From assembly GCA_046732855.1 (NCBI GenBank), contig JBKPNX010000069.1:11518-75517 (forward strand): DNA of 64,000 bases, written 5' to 3'. The translations under genes and the position numbers were made by a program. Below the pieces are notes generated by a model that saw only the letters and a list, made by a program, of their open reading frames with translations, made no database searches and was not told the origin of the DNA. Origin of the DNA: JBKPNX01 sp046732855 (GTDB taxonomy: Bacteria; Pseudomonadota; Alphaproteobacteria; Geminicoccales; Geminicoccaceae). This document shows positions 1 to 9,707 of this stretch, one piece after another (the first letter of the stretch is position 1; each line of letters begins with the position of its first letter).

Positions 1-4
1 TCTG

Positions 5-72
5 CCCTTGAGGGCTTCGAGGATCCGCCCCTGAGGGCTCTTGAGGACCGCCCCGAGGGCTTTGCCCACGCA
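5..72. repeat. Short imperfect tandem repeat at window edge
   Basis: About three degenerate ~24-bp copies built around a GAGGGCT core followed by GAGGA and CCGCC. No gene is visible before the Mrp start at 176. It could be the tail of a structured intergenic region cut by the window edge. Confidence 0.3.
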
Positions 73-175
73 GCGTGCTCCTCTATATCACGAGAATCAC
101 GAGTGCCAGGGCGAGCTTTGCCCGGACCGATGCTGCTGAGGTCCAATATCGTATGGCCGCCTGGAGTGTTCAACC

Positions 176-1324
176 GTGGCGCAGATCACCAAAGAGCAGG
201 TTCTCCAGGCGCTGGCCGGCGTGATCGATCCGGACCGCGGCCAGGACGTGGTGGCGCTCGACATGGTCTCGGGCGTGGTCGTCAAAGGCAGCAACGTCGG
301 TTTCGCGCTCGAGGTCGAGCCGAGTGAGGCCCCGGCCAAGGAGGCATTGCGCCGCGCCTGCGAACAGGCGGTGCTCGCCGTGCCCGGGGTGACCTCCGCG
401 ACCGCCGTGCTCACCGCGGAGCGCGCTCCCGCCAACGCCGAGGCTCGCGCGCGCGGCAGTCCGGTGGCGCCCGGCGGTCCGGCACGCGATCCGAGCACCC
501 TCGGCGGCAAACCCGCGCTGCCCGGCATCCGCTCGGTGGTCGCCGTGGCTTCGGGCAAAGGCGGGGTCGGCAAGTCGACCACGTCGGTCAATCTGGCGCT
601 CGCGCTCGTCCGGCTCGGGCAGCGGGTGGGCCTGCTCGATGCCGACATCTACGGGCCGTCGCAGCCGCGCATGCTGGGCATCGCCGGCCGCCCGCGCAGC
701 GCCGACGGCAAGAAGCTGCTGCCGATGGAGAACTACGGCGTGCGCGTGATGTCGATGGGCTTCCTGGTCGAGGAGGACGCGCCCATGATCTGGCGCGGCC
801 CCATGGTGCAGAGCGCGCTGCAGCAGATGCTCGGCGACGTCGAGTGGGGCGAGCTGGACTTCCTCGTGGTCGACCTGCCGCCCGGCACCGGCGACGCGCA
901 GCTGACCATGGCGCAGCGGGTGCCGCTCGCCGGCGCGGTGATCGTGTCGACGCCCCAGGACATCGCGCTGCTCGATGCGCGCAAGGCGCTCAACATGTTC
1001 CGCAAGGTCGACGTGCCGGTACTCGGCATCATCGAGAACATGAGCTACTTCGTCTGCCCGCACTGCGGCGGCCGGGCCGAGATCTTCAGCCACGGCGGCG
1101 CGCGCCGCACCGCGGAGAAGTTCGGCGTGGATTTCCTCGGCGAGATCCCGCTCGACCTCCTGATTCGCGAAGAGACCGATGCCGGGCGGCCGCCGGTGGT
1201 CTCGCACCCCGATGGCCCTCAGGCCGGCGCCTATCTGAAGGTGGCTGAGGCGGTCATCGGCAAGCTGGGCAGCGCGGCCGCGACCGAGCGCAAGCCGTTT
1301 CCCAAGATCGTGTTCGAGAACTGA
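176..1324 (+). CDS. Mrp/ApbC/NBP35-family iron-sulfur cluster carrier ATPase
   Basis: Cytosolic P-loop ATPase that binds and transfers Fe-S clusters to apoproteins. The 382-aa protein has an N-terminal MIP18/DUF59 domain (about residues 4-80), a low-complexity Ala/Pro/Gly linker, and a MinD-like ATPase domain with the deviant Walker A GKGGVGKS at residues 128-135. A CPHC motif at 294-297 supplies the CxxC that bridges a cluster between two subunits. This is the full length expected for bacterial Mrp. Translation most likely starts at GTG 176, because the DUF59 domain begins right after it. The gene stands alone, with a hairpin just after its stop. The assignment is firm; which clients it serves cannot be read from the sequence. 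Confidence 0.95.
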   Translation: MAQITKEQVLQALAGVIDPDRGQDVVALDMVSGVVVKGSNVGFALEVEPSEAPAKEALRRACEQAVLAVPGVTSATAVLTAERAPANAEARARGSPVAPGGPARDPSTLGGKPALPGIRSVVAVASGKGGVGKSTTSVNLALALVRLGQRVGLLDADIYGPSQPRMLGIAGRPRSADGKKLLPMENYGVRVMSMGFLVEEDAPMIWRGPMVQSALQQMLGDVEWGELDFLVVDLPPGTGDAQLTMAQRVPLAGAVIVSTPQDIALLDARKALNMFRKVDVPVLGIIENMSYFVCPHCGGRAEIFSHGGARRTAEKFGVDFLGEIPLDLLIREETDAGRPPVVSHPDGPQAGAYLKVAEAVIGKLGSAAATERKPFPKIVFEN

Positions 1325-1331
1325 GCGGTTC

Positions 1332-1360
1332 TGGCGCGCCGCCCCGATCAGCGCGCGCCA
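1332..1360 (+). terminator. Hairpin after mrp, possible terminator
   Basis: A perfect 8-bp inverted repeat (TGGCGCGC / GCGCGCCA) with a 13-nt loop, 7 nt after the mrp stop. No T-run follows, so it may be a weak terminator or only a transcript-end stabiliser. Confidence 0.3.
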
Positions 1361-1449
1361 TCTGGATTGCCGCGCACCGCAAGAATCGGGTTGTTCGCAC
1401 GGTCGGTTGGCGTGACGCTGCGCACGTTCAGCACTGTCGAGGAACCGTC

Positions 1450-2346
1450 ATGGCCACTACTGCCCTGTCACTGAGCGCGACCGAAGAGCCGCCGCGCGAT
1501 CTGCCGTACAACGCGCGGATCGCGAACGCGATCGGCTTCGTTGCCGAGCACTATCAGGAGCAGCCGTCGCTGGAGGATATGGCCGACGCGGCCAATCTGT
1601 CGCCCTTCCACTTTCAGCGCGTGTTCAAACGCTGGGCGGGCGTCACTCCCAAGCGCTTCCTGCAGTACGTGACCCTCGCCCACGCCAAGCGGCTGCTGGT
1701 CGAGAACGCAAGCGTGCTCGATGCCGCGCTCGATGCCGGGCTCTCGGGTCCGAGCCGGCTGCACGATCTGTTCGTCACCTGCGAGGCGATGACGCCCGGC
1801 GAGTTCAAGGCGCTCGGCTACCGCCTGGTCATCCGCTGGGGCTTGCACGACGGCCCGCTCGGCCGCGTGCTGCTCGGGGTGACCGAGCGCGGCGTCTGCT
1901 GGCTCAGCTTCGTCACCGAGGACCAGGCGGCCGTCGATGAGTTTCAGCGGGAATGGCAGGGCGCCACGCTCGTGCGCGATCAGGCGACCACGGCGGATTA
2001 CGTGCGCCGCGGCTTCGAGCTGGCGGAGCGCTCGGGCCAGCCCCTCCCGCTGCTGGTGCGCGGCACCAACTTCCAGATCAAGGTATGGGAGGCGCTGCTG
2101 CGCATCCCGTTCGGCCAGGTGGTGAGCTATCAGGCGATCGCGCGCGCGGTCGGGCAGCCGCGCGCGGTGCGCGCGGTCGGCGCCGCGGTCGGGCGCAACA
2201 ACATCTCCTGGCTGATCCCCTGCCACCGGGTGATCCTGTCCACCGGCGTGATCCACAACTACCGCTGGGGCGCGGCGCAGAAGCGCAAGCTGCTCACGCT
2301 CGAGAGCGCGCTGGCCAAGGCCGTTCTGGTCGCCGACGCGGCCTGA
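1450..2346 (+). CDS. AraC-type HTH / O6-methylguanine-DNA methyltransferase fusion (Ada-like, no N-terminal Zn domain)
   Basis: Suicide repair protein that moves alkyl groups from O6-alkylguanine to its own cysteine. In order it has an AraC-type helix-turn-helix (about residues 20-120), an MGMT N-terminal region, and the DNA-binding/catalytic domain with the PCHRV motif (acceptor Cys258). It lacks the N-terminal Cys4 zinc domain that lets E. coli Ada sense methylphosphotriesters, so it resembles the two-domain Ada-like proteins common in Alphaproteobacteria. The ATG at 1450 follows a GAGGAA-type ribosome binding site. It is a single gene, convergent with mutS. Repair activity is well supported; activation of an Ada regulon is not, because the methyl-sensing domain is absent. 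Confidence 0.93.
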   Translation: MATTALSLSATEEPPRDLPYNARIANAIGFVAEHYQEQPSLEDMADAANLSPFHFQRVFKRWAGVTPKRFLQYVTLAHAKRLLVENASVLDAALDAGLSGPSRLHDLFVTCEAMTPGEFKALGYRLVIRWGLHDGPLGRVLLGVTERGVCWLSFVTEDQAAVDEFQREWQGATLVRDQATTADYVRRGFELAERSGQPLPLLVRGTNFQIKVWEALLRIPFGQVVSYQAIARAVGQPRAVRAVGAAVGRNNISWLIPCHRVILSTGVIHNYRWGAAQKRKLLTLESALAKAVLVADAA

Positions 2347-2485
2347 GAGCATCACGACAGGGAAGGTCGCCGGAGACCGTCGCCGCCCCAGCCGCCTTGG
2401 TTCGAATACGACAGCCGCCCAGGATCTGCCGTGACGGACAGGGGTTCGGGGTTGTGGCTGGGACGACACTGCCTACCTGTGGCGC

Positions 2486-5125
2486 TCAGCCCTCCAACAG
2501 GCCCTTCAGCCGATAGATCAGCTCGAGCGCCTGCTTCGGCGACAGCTCGTCGGCGGTGACGTCGCGCAGGGCGGCCTCGAGCGGGGACGGCCCGGCGGAC
2601 GCGGTCGGCCCCGGCCGGGTGCGGGCGGCCACGGCGGCGAACAACGGCAGGTCGTCCGCCAGATCGGCGGTGCTTTTGGCCTCGCCCTGCTCGAGCCGGT
2701 GCAGCACCTGCTCGGCGCGCGCCAGCACCGCCTCCGGCAGGCCGGCGAGGCGCGCCACGTGCACGCCGTACGAGCGGTCGGCGGCGCCCTCCGCCACCTC
2801 GTGCAGGAACACCACGTCGCCCTGCCACTCTTTCACCCGCATGGTCCGGCAGACCAGGTGGTCGAGCTTGGCGGCGAGCGCGGTCAGCTCGTGGAAGTGG
2901 GTCGCGAACAGGGCGCGGCAGCGGTTCACCTCGTGCAGGTGCTCGACCACCGCCCAGGCGATCGACAGGCCATCGAAGGTCGCGGTGCCGCGCCCGATCT
3001 CATCGAGGATCACGAGGCTCTTGGGCGTCGCCTGATTGAGGATCGCCGCCGTCTCGACCATCTCGACCATGAACGTGGAGCGGCCGCGCGCCAGATCGTC
3101 GGCCGCGCCGACTCGCGAGAACAGCCGGTCGACCGCGCCGATGCGGGCGCGCTCCGCGGGCACGAAGCTGCCCGCCTGGGCGAGGATCGCGATCAGCGCG
3201 TTCTGGCGCAAAAACGTGCTCTTGCCCGCCATGTTCGGCCCGGTCAGCAGCCACAGCCGCTGGGGCGCGGACAGATCAGCATCGTTGGCGATGAATGACG
3301 CGGCGTCGCGCGCGAGCGCCTGCTCGACCACCGGATGGCGGCCCCGCTCGATCACGAACGCGTCACCGTCGTCGATCTCGGGGCGGCAGTAGCGCTGCTC
3401 GGCGGCGAGCTCGGCGAGGCCGGCGGCGACGTCCAGGCGGGCGAGCGCCTGGGCGGTCCGTCCGATCGGCTCGGACTCGTCCAACACGGCGCGGCACAGC
3501 TCCTCGAACAGCTCCATCTCGAGCGTCAGCGCACGCTCCGCGGCGCTCGCGATCCGGCTCTCCAGCTCGGCCAGCTCCTTTGTGCTGTAGCGGGTCGCAT
3601 TGGCCATGCCTTGGCGCTGCACGAAGTGGTCCGGCACCTTGGCGCGATGGGTCGCGGTCACCTCGATGTAGTAGCCGAGCATGTTGTTGTGGCGGACCTT
3701 GAGCGAGCCGATTCCGGTGGCGCCTTGCAGCTCGGCCTCGAGCCGGGCGATGTGGCGGCGGGTCTGGTCCCGCAGGTCGCGCAGCTGATCCAGCTCGGCG
3801 TGCCAGCCCGGCCGGATCAGCCCGCCGTCGCGGGCGAGGAACGGCGGGCTGTCGACCAGCGCATCCTGCAGCCGGCGCGCCAGGTCGGCGAGGTCGGCGA
3901 TGGCGCTGGCGCTCGGGGCCAGGGGCGAAGCGGAGGCGCTGAGCTGCTGCTTGATGCGCGCGGCGCGCGCCAGACCCTCGCGGATCGCGTGCAGATCGCG
4001 CGGCCCGCCGCGGTTGAGCGACAGGCGCGAGAGCGCGCGCTCCAGGTCCGGGCACCCCTTCAGCTCGGCGCGCAGATCGGCGCGCAGCGCGGGCGCGTCG
4101 AGCAGGGCCTGGACGGCATCGAGGCGCTTGCGGATCGGCTCGGCCGCGGCCAAGGGCGCCGCGAGGCGGGTCGCGAGCAGACGACCGCCGGCGGCGGTCA
4201 CTGTGCGGTCCACCGCGGCCAGCAGGCTGCCCCGGCGCTCGCCGCCGAAGCTCGCGAGCAGCTCGAGGTTGCGCCGCGTCGCGGCATCGATCAGCAGATG
4301 CGTGCCCGGAACCACGCGCCGCGGCGGCAACAGCCGGGGCAGACGTCCTTTCTGGGTCAGCTCGACGTAGCCGATCAGCGCGCCGCACGCGGCCAGCTCG
4401 GGCCGGGAGAAGGCGCCGAAGCCATCCAGCGCCGCGACCGCGAAGCTCGCCTTGAGGCGGCGCTCGCCCGCAAGCGAGTCGAACTCGTGATCGGGCAACG
4501 GCGTCAAGCGGCCCCGCCAGTCCGGCCACAGCGCGGCGACGCGGGCGTCCTCGAGCAGCCCTTCGGGCGCCAGCAGCTCGCCCGGGGCAATGCGCGCGAG
4601 CTCGACCGGCAAGGTGCCGTCGGCGACCGGGCCGGTCAGGAAATCGCCGGTCGACACGTCGAGCCAGGCAAGCGCCAGCGCGTTCTGGCTGCGCGCCAGC
4701 GCGGCGAGAAAATTGTGCGCACGGGCATCGAGCAGGCTGTCCTCGGTGAGCGTGCCGGGCGTGACCACGCGCACCACGGCGCGCTCGACCAGCGCCTTGC
4801 CACCGCGGCGCCTGGCCGCGGCCGGATCCTCCGTCTGCTCGCAGATCGCGACCTTGAAGCCCTGTCTGATCAGGCGCTCGAGATAGCCCTCGGCGCTGTG
4901 CACCGGCACGCCGCACATCGGGATGTCGGCCTCGCCGTGCCGGCCACGCCTGGTCAGCGCGATGTCGAGCGCCGGGGCCGCCACCTTGGCGTCCTCGAAG
5001 AACAGCTCGTAGAAATCGCCCAGGCGAAAGAACAGCAGGCACTCGGGGTGCTCCGCCTTGAGCGCCCGGTATTGGGCGATCATCGGCGATGCCTGCGATG
5101 CTGGCTCGGCGCGCTCCCGCCCCAT
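2486..5125 (-). CDS. mutS: DNA mismatch repair protein MutS
   Basis: Mismatch sensor of the MutSL pathway, 879 aa, the normal length. The N-terminal mismatch-binding domain carries the Phe-x-Glu motif (FYE, residues 38-40). Core, lever and clamp domains follow, and the ABC ATPase has Walker A GPNMAGKST near residue 630 and the DEIGRGT signature. A long upstream extension of the open frame, to 5827, is only the antisense of tag. The ATG at 5125 puts the start at the usual place, with a second Met 14 codons later as an alternative. It is divergent from tag across about 140 bp, so two DNA-repair genes share an intergenic region. No SOS-type box is evident there. Confidence 0.97.
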   Translation of the reverse strand: MGRERAEPASQASPMIAQYRALKAEHPECLLFFRLGDFYELFFEDAKVAAPALDIALTRRGRHGEADIPMCGVPVHSAEGYLERLIRQGFKVAICEQTEDPAAARRRGGKALVERAVVRVVTPGTLTEDSLLDARAHNFLAALARSQNALALAWLDVSTGDFLTGPVADGTLPVELARIAPGELLAPEGLLEDARVAALWPDWRGRLTPLPDHEFDSLAGERRLKASFAVAALDGFGAFSRPELAACGALIGYVELTQKGRLPRLLPPRRVVPGTHLLIDAATRRNLELLASFGGERRGSLLAAVDRTVTAAGGRLLATRLAAPLAAAEPIRKRLDAVQALLDAPALRADLRAELKGCPDLERALSRLSLNRGGPRDLHAIREGLARAARIKQQLSASASPLAPSASAIADLADLARRLQDALVDSPPFLARDGGLIRPGWHAELDQLRDLRDQTRRHIARLEAELQGATGIGSLKVRHNNMLGYYIEVTATHRAKVPDHFVQRQGMANATRYSTKELAELESRIASAAERALTLEMELFEELCRAVLDESEPIGRTAQALARLDVAAGLAELAAEQRYCRPEIDDGDAFVIERGRHPVVEQALARDAASFIANDADLSAPQRLWLLTGPNMAGKSTFLRQNALIAILAQAGSFVPAERARIGAVDRLFSRVGAADDLARGRSTFMVEMVETAAILNQATPKSLVILDEIGRGTATFDGLSIAWAVVEHLHEVNRCRALFATHFHELTALAAKLDHLVCRTMRVKEWQGDVVFLHEVAEGAADRSYGVHVARLAGLPEAVLARAEQVLHRLEQGEAKSTADLADDLPLFAAVAARTRPGPTASAGPSPLEAALRDVTADELSPKQALELIYRLKGLLEG

Positions 5126-5266
5126 GCCCCGTCCGGTCCTCCGCGCTCGCGATCGCCGGCAATTTATCAGGCGGCTCTGCGGGGCAAAGCCCTCCGTGCC
5201 GCCCAGCCTTGCCGCGGCGAGACGATTGCCCGACAATCCGGCGCGCCGACCGTTCGGGAGGAGGCT

Positions 5267-5860
5267 TTGATCGACGACCGCATCGTTCGTTGCGGCTGGG
5301 CCGGCAGCGATCCGCTCTACGTCGCCTATCACGACCAGGAGTGGGGCGTGCCGTTGCGCGACGAGCGGGCGCTGTTCGAGATGCTGATCCTCGAGGGCTT
5401 CCAGGCCGGCCTCTCCTGGATCACGATCCTCAGGAAGCGCGCCAACTTCCGCCAGGCGTTCGACCGGTTCGAGCCGGCCAAGGTCGCCGCCTACGACGCG
5501 CAGAAGATCGCCGCGCTGCTCGCCGATCCCGGGATCGTGCGCAATCGCGCCAAGATCGAAGGCGCGATCGCGTCGGCCCGGGCCTATCTCGATCTGATGG
5601 CGGCGCCGGGCGGCGCGGCGCGCTTTTTGTGGCAGTTCGTCGACGGCGAGCCGATCGTCAACCGGCGCCGCTCGCTCACCGAGGTCCCGGCGGAGACGCC
5701 CGAGGCGCGGGCAATGGCGAAGGCGCTCAAACAGCGCGGCTTCAAGTTCTGCGGGCCGACGATCTGCTACGCCTTCATGCAGGCGGTCGGCATGGTCGAC
5801 GACCACGTGGTCGACTGTTTCCGCCACGGCGCGGGGACGACCGTAAGGCGGGCGGGCTGA
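5267..5860 (+). CDS. tag: DNA-3-methyladenine glycosylase I
   Basis: Base-excision enzyme that removes 3-methyladenine from alkylated DNA, 197 aa. The sequence begins with the family-typical RCGWAG and YHDQEWG motifs and ends with DDHVVDCFRH. The Cys and His residues of these motifs form the zinc site of Tag. The start is a TTG preceded by a strong GGGAGGAG ribosome binding site with a short spacer; no ATG lies closer to the conserved N-terminus. The next gene starts 17 nt after the stop, so the two are probably cotranscribed. With mutS and the Ada-like gene it forms a small repair neighbourhood. Confidence 0.94.
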   Translation: MIDDRIVRCGWAGSDPLYVAYHDQEWGVPLRDERALFEMLILEGFQAGLSWITILRKRANFRQAFDRFEPAKVAAYDAQKIAALLADPGIVRNRAKIEGAIASARAYLDLMAAPGGAARFLWQFVDGEPIVNRRRSLTEVPAETPEARAMAKALKQRGFKFCGPTICYAFMQAVGMVDDHVVDCFRHGAGTTVRRAG

Positions 5861-5877
5861 GACAGCGGAGAGGATCT

Positions 5878-6399
5878 GTGGGCGTCGAGGGCGACTATCT
5901 CGGCATCGCGCTGCGCATCGAGGCGCTCGATCAGGAGAACCTCGCGTACTTCAGTCACTGCGCCGCGCACGACTTCCGCCTGCAGCGCTGCGCGGCCTGC
6001 GGCCTGCTGCGCTATCCGCCGACCACGGGCTGCCCCTGGTGCGGTCAGCCCGAGGCGGAGTGGACGCCGGTCGACGGCAAAGGCGCCGTCTACACGTACG
6101 CGGAGGTCCACCACGCGATCCAGCCGGCCTTCAAGGACCACCTGCCCTATCTCGTCCTGATCGTCGAACTCGACACCCAAAAGGGCGTGCCAGCCGAGCA
6201 CAACGGGCTGCGCGTCGCCGGCAACCTCGTGGGCCCGGACGGCGACCTCGCGCCGCCGGAGCTGGTCGCGAGCGTCGGCATCGGCACGCGCGTGCGCATG
6301 GTGTTCAAGGACGTCGCCGCCGGCCTCGCCGTGCCGCTCTGGACCATCGATGAGGCGGCTGCGCAGCCCGCTGCGCCCTGGCGCTACCCGGAGAGCTGA
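5878..6399 (+). CDS. DUF35-type Zn-ribbon / OB-fold protein
   Basis: 173-aa protein with an N-terminal rubredoxin-like zinc ribbon (two Cys pairs, CAAC and CPWC, near residues 38-60) followed by an OB-fold. This architecture belongs to the DUF35 family, which usually partners thiolases or other acyl-CoA enzymes as an acyl-CoA-binding accessory subunit. No thiolase gene is nearby, so its partner must be encoded elsewhere. The start is GTG 5878 behind a GAGAGGA site, 17 nt after tag. The link to tag is probably positional rather than functional. Family assignment is confident; biochemical role is inferred from relatives only. Confidence 0.85.
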   Translation: MGVEGDYLGIALRIEALDQENLAYFSHCAAHDFRLQRCAACGLLRYPPTTGCPWCGQPEAEWTPVDGKGAVYTYAEVHHAIQPAFKDHLPYLVLIVELDTQKGVPAEHNGLRVAGNLVGPDGDLAPPELVASVGIGTRVRMVFKDVAAGLAVPLWTIDEAAAQPAAPWRYPES

Positions 6400-6497
6400 G
6401 CCGTCCTCCTTGCCAGCACGAGCCCGCGCCTGATCGGGTTGCGGTCGTCTTGCGTCCGGCGCTGAGCCGCCCCGACGCCGGCGTTCCATAGGTCCGA

Positions 6498-7760
6498 TCA
6501 GGCGCCGGGCTGTGCGATTCCCGGTTCGCCGTCTCGCGATGGCTCTTTTCGCCCCGGTTGTCCCGCCGCCGCGAGCACCTTGTCGTACACGCTCTGGGCG
6601 CGCTCGGCCATGGTCGACCAGCGACAGTTCGCCTCGACGTAGCGCCGCGCCTCGCGGCCGAGCTCCTCGGCCAGTTCGGGGTCATCGAGAACCGTCAGAA
6701 TGCCCTCGGCGAATGCCGCCGCGTCAGCGTCGGCGACCAGCCACGCCGTGCGTCGATGCTCGGCTCCGGGCGCCGACGCCGCGAACGAGACCACTGGCTT
6801 GCCCGCCGCCATGTAGTTCAGCAGCTTGACCGGCATGCCGTCGCACTCGGTGCGCGGATTGACCGTTACGTCGGCGCTGGCCAGCAGCGCGGGCAGCCGA
6901 TCGAATTCCGGCGCCGGCAGCAGATCGATGGCTCCGCGCACGCCGAGCTCCTGCGCGAGCGGCTCGTAGGGCGCGAAGGAAGAGTTCGCCGCGATCGCCA
7001 GTCGGACATCCGGCTTGCTGCGGACGATCTTGGCGAAGGCCTCGAGCAGCAGCTCGATGCCCTGGTAGCGCGCAAGATTGCCGGTGAACAGCACCGTCTT
7101 CTTGCCGTCTTGCGCAGGGCGCGGTCCGCGGCCGGGATCGAAGTGCTCGCATTCGACCCCATTGGGCACGGTTGTGATCCGGTCCGGCCCGATGCCATTG
7201 CTCACCAGCTTGTCGCGGATGGTGTCAGTGACGGCGATGATGTGATCGGACCATTGCGGCAGCCACCGGTCCAATTTCAGGCCGAGCGCCCGCTTGAGCC
7301 GCGCCGGCAGGCCGCGGCCGTAGTAGGGCAGCTCCGAGGCCAGCAGCGTGTGAGCGTCGTAGATCACCGGGACGCGCGCTCCGGGACGGGGGCGGCGTAA
7401 GCCGGACATGGTCCCGGCCGCGACCGCGACGAGGAGGCCCTCGTAGTGATGGGCATGGATCACGTCGATCGGGTGTTCGCGCAGAACGCCGCGCAGCTTG
7501 GCGATCAGCAGCGGATCCAGAACGAGGAGCTTGCCAAGCGTCGGTCCCGGGCCGAACTGGCGATAGCTCGCGACGTCCCGGGTGCGGTGGAGGCGCAGGG
7601 CGGGATCGGCCGCCCCCTCGCCGAGGTGATAGGTGACGACGTGGACTTCATGGCCGAGCGCGGCGAGCGCCTCCGACATCCGGAGAATCCTGACCGGCGT
7701 GCCCCGGGCGTGCGGAAACGGGCACGCCGCGACCATGGCGATGTGGTAAGGCGGCGTCAT
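6498..7760 (-). CDS. Glycosyltransferase family 4 protein
   Basis: 420-aa GT-B glycosyltransferase. The N-terminus has the family-4 acceptor-domain pattern (GTPVRILRMSEAL), a central VPNGVE motif opens the donor half, and the C-terminal nucleotide-sugar region reads GMPVKLLNYMAAGKPVV. The usual second Glu of the EX7E motif is Asn here, a mild departure. The protein has no signal peptide or clear membrane segment and should act on the cytoplasmic face. It lies 37 bp downstream of a GT2 gene on the same strand, so the two likely form an operon for a surface glycan. The sugar and acceptor cannot be deduced. Confidence 0.88.
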   Translation of the reverse strand: MTPPYHIAMVAACPFPHARGTPVRILRMSEALAALGHEVHVVTYHLGEGAADPALRLHRTRDVASYRQFGPGPTLGKLLVLDPLLIAKLRGVLREHPIDVIHAHHYEGLLVAVAAGTMSGLRRPRPGARVPVIYDAHTLLASELPYYGRGLPARLKRALGLKLDRWLPQWSDHIIAVTDTIRDKLVSNGIGPDRITTVPNGVECEHFDPGRGPRPAQDGKKTVLFTGNLARYQGIELLLEAFAKIVRSKPDVRLAIAANSSFAPYEPLAQELGVRGAIDLLPAPEFDRLPALLASADVTVNPRTECDGMPVKLLNYMAAGKPVVSFAASAPGAEHRRTAWLVADADAAAFAEGILTVLDDPELAEELGREARRYVEANCRWSTMAERAQSVYDKVLAAAGQPGRKEPSRDGEPGIAQPGA

Positions 7761-7797
7761 TGGCGCGGAATTCGAACTGCTCCGTCTGGCGCGCTCG

Positions 7798-8916
7798 TCA
7801 AATGAACTGCGCTACCATCTTCCAGTAGGATCCGAGGACGGCGTTCAGCACTCGCCTTCCGGATCGCTCCAAGCGCCCCGCGGTCAGCTCCTCGCGAAAA
7901 GGCAGCGGGCCCCCCAGAAGCAGCACGCGATCGGGATTCCTCCGGGCGCTCTGGACCCGCCGGCGCTGCTCGACGACCTCGGGCGCGTGCCGGGCTATCC
8001 ACACCACGGCCCTCGCCCACTCGCGGATCCAGCCTTTCTTGAGAACCATCACAAACTGGACTACTTCATAGAATGCAAGCACGGGCGACAGTATCAGCAG
8101 CGATTTGATCGAGTAGTTCTTGCAGAGGAATAGCCATCTGTTGCGAATCAGGTAGTAAATACGGTTACTGGAATATTTTCCGAGCCGGCGGATCGACAGT
8201 CCCTCCGTACCCTCCCGATGGAAGCAACGGGCAGCCGGCACGGACAAGATCTGATGACCGAATGCCCGCATGCGTACACCGAAGTCGTGATCCTCGAAAT
8301 AAATGAAAAACGACTCGTCGAACGGCGCATGGTCAGGCAGGCGTCTTCGATCTGCCAGAAAGCACGCCGTGATCACCGATCCTACTTTCCGCACCTGCCG
8401 ATCGCTGCCATTCAGGGGCATGTCCTGATTATGGAGGGTCATCAGGCCGATGAAGTGATTGTCCGCGCCATCGTATTGAATGCGATCACGATCCTGGGCA
8501 TAGAGCACGGCCGGCGCCGCCACGACCGCGTCGGGATGGGCGAGCAGCGCCGAGACGAGCTCATCGCTGCATCCTGGCGCCAGACTGACGTCGTTGTCGA
8601 CCAACAACGCCAGTTCGGTTCTGGCTTCGCGCAACGCGACGTTGCGCGCGGCCGCCGGGCCACAGTTGTCCGCCAGTCGGACGATGCGCACCGAGGGAAA
8701 CTCGCGCCCGACGATCTCGAGGCTGCGATCCTGCGAGCCGTTGTCGATCAGCACGATTTCGGCGAGGCGATCGGCGTGAGCGACGGCAGCGCCCAGTGAT
8801 TCCCGAAGAAAGCGCTCGCCATTGTAGTTGATCATGCACAACGTGGGTTTGCCGGTCGGCGGCGCTGCCAGCGCTGCCGCGCACCTACCATCCTCAACAG
8901 AGGCGCCGTTTCGCAC
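7798..8916 (-). CDS. Glycosyltransferase family 2 protein
   Basis: 372-aa GT-A enzyme of the rhamnosyltransferase-like GT2 type. It shows the nucleotide-binding start (TLCMINYNGERFL), the metal-binding DND motif in LLVDNDVSL, and the catalytic-base region IYFEDHDFGVR. A hydrophobic stretch near residues 265-285 could be a membrane anchor or amphipathic helix. It is the upstream gene of a two-gene glycosyltransferase operon. The roughly 790 bp upstream contain no other supported gene, so the promoter should lie there. Substrate unknown. Confidence 0.9.
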   Translation of the reverse strand: MRNGASVEDGRCAAALAAPPTGKPTLCMINYNGERFLRESLGAAVAHADRLAEIVLIDNGSQDRSLEIVGREFPSVRIVRLADNCGPAAARNVALREARTELALLVDNDVSLAPGCSDELVSALLAHPDAVVAAPAVLYAQDRDRIQYDGADNHFIGLMTLHNQDMPLNGSDRQVRKVGSVITACFLADRRRLPDHAPFDESFFIYFEDHDFGVRMRAFGHQILSVPAARCFHREGTEGLSIRRLGKYSSNRIYYLIRNRWLFLCKNYSIKSLLILSPVLAFYEVVQFVMVLKKGWIREWARAVVWIARHAPEVVEQRRRVQSARRNPDRVLLLGGPLPFREELTAGRLERSGRRVLNAVLGSYWKMVAQFI

Positions 8917-9707
8917 GCGAGCTTCCTCCGCAGCCGGTAGGTCGCCAGGCTCTAATCGCTCGCCCCGTCAGCGCAGAGCGTCCTCCCCCGCGCTCCCTGT
9001 AACGCACGACCGAGAAAAGGTAAAGCCGGAGCCGGTCGCCGCCGGTCCGTTGTCTTACGGCGCGCAAGCCATGGCCGGCTCGCCTGAATCGGACGGTTGG
9101 CGCTTTCGGCGCGTTGGGGCGGCACGGCGGCTCCGCCGGTCGCTGGTGAGACTCGAATCGGCAGCCTCGGGGCGGGGTGCTGGGGCAGGCAAGCGCCAGG
9201 ATCCGCGCGCGCCAGTCGCGAGACCGGCGCGCCGAGATGACCCGCAAGATGCTGTGCGCTGCGCAAGGATCTGCGCAACTGGCGCCCATCGGGCGAAGCG
9301 GCAGGCGCGAGATTGCCGCGGCACGATCGAGGTGTTATCGAGGGTGGCCCTGAGCGAGGTCAGCGCGGCCTGCTGCTGACAGAGCAGTTCCAGAACCGTT
9401 GGCAGCCGCGCCGAACATTCTGCCGGCAGATACCGCGCTGGCCGATCCGGACAGAGCTGCTCTGCCAGTGGTCGGCGCGCGATCGGTCGCCTGATCGGAC
9501 GGCCGCCAGTTGGACATGAACCCGGTCGACCGGCTCGGGACGCGGGACGCGTTGACGCCGGCTGCAATCCCGGAGGGCACAGGGCCAGCAGGCACCCAGG
9601 ACGATCGACCAAGTACGACTGACGGCCGGATCATCCGGGCCGCTCAGCTGGTCAAGTGTCCACGATGATGACCAGAGACGCTGGGCGACCCGATCGATCC
9701 GGGCGGC
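8917..9707. other. Intergenic region without a supported gene
   Basis: About 790 bp between the GT2 gene and the Tad genes. Open frames exist on both strands, but their translations are Arg/Pro/Ala/Ser-rich with no domain pattern. A near-direct repeat of about 24 bp (ATCCGGGC..GCTCAGC..GG) appears near 9625-9648 and again at 9690-9715, the second copy overlapping the stop of the TadE-like gene. It could hold the glycosyltransferase promoter or a decayed gene. Confidence 0.5.

Noticed and set aside
5126..5827. A 234-codon upstream extension of the mutS frame
   Set aside because: It is entirely antisense to tag or in the divergent promoter region; MutS homology starts at the ATG at 5125.
9055..9612. 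185-codon minus-strand open frame
   Set aside because: Pro/Arg/Ala/Ser-rich, overlaps other random frames, and shows no domain; typical of GC-rich noncoding DNA.
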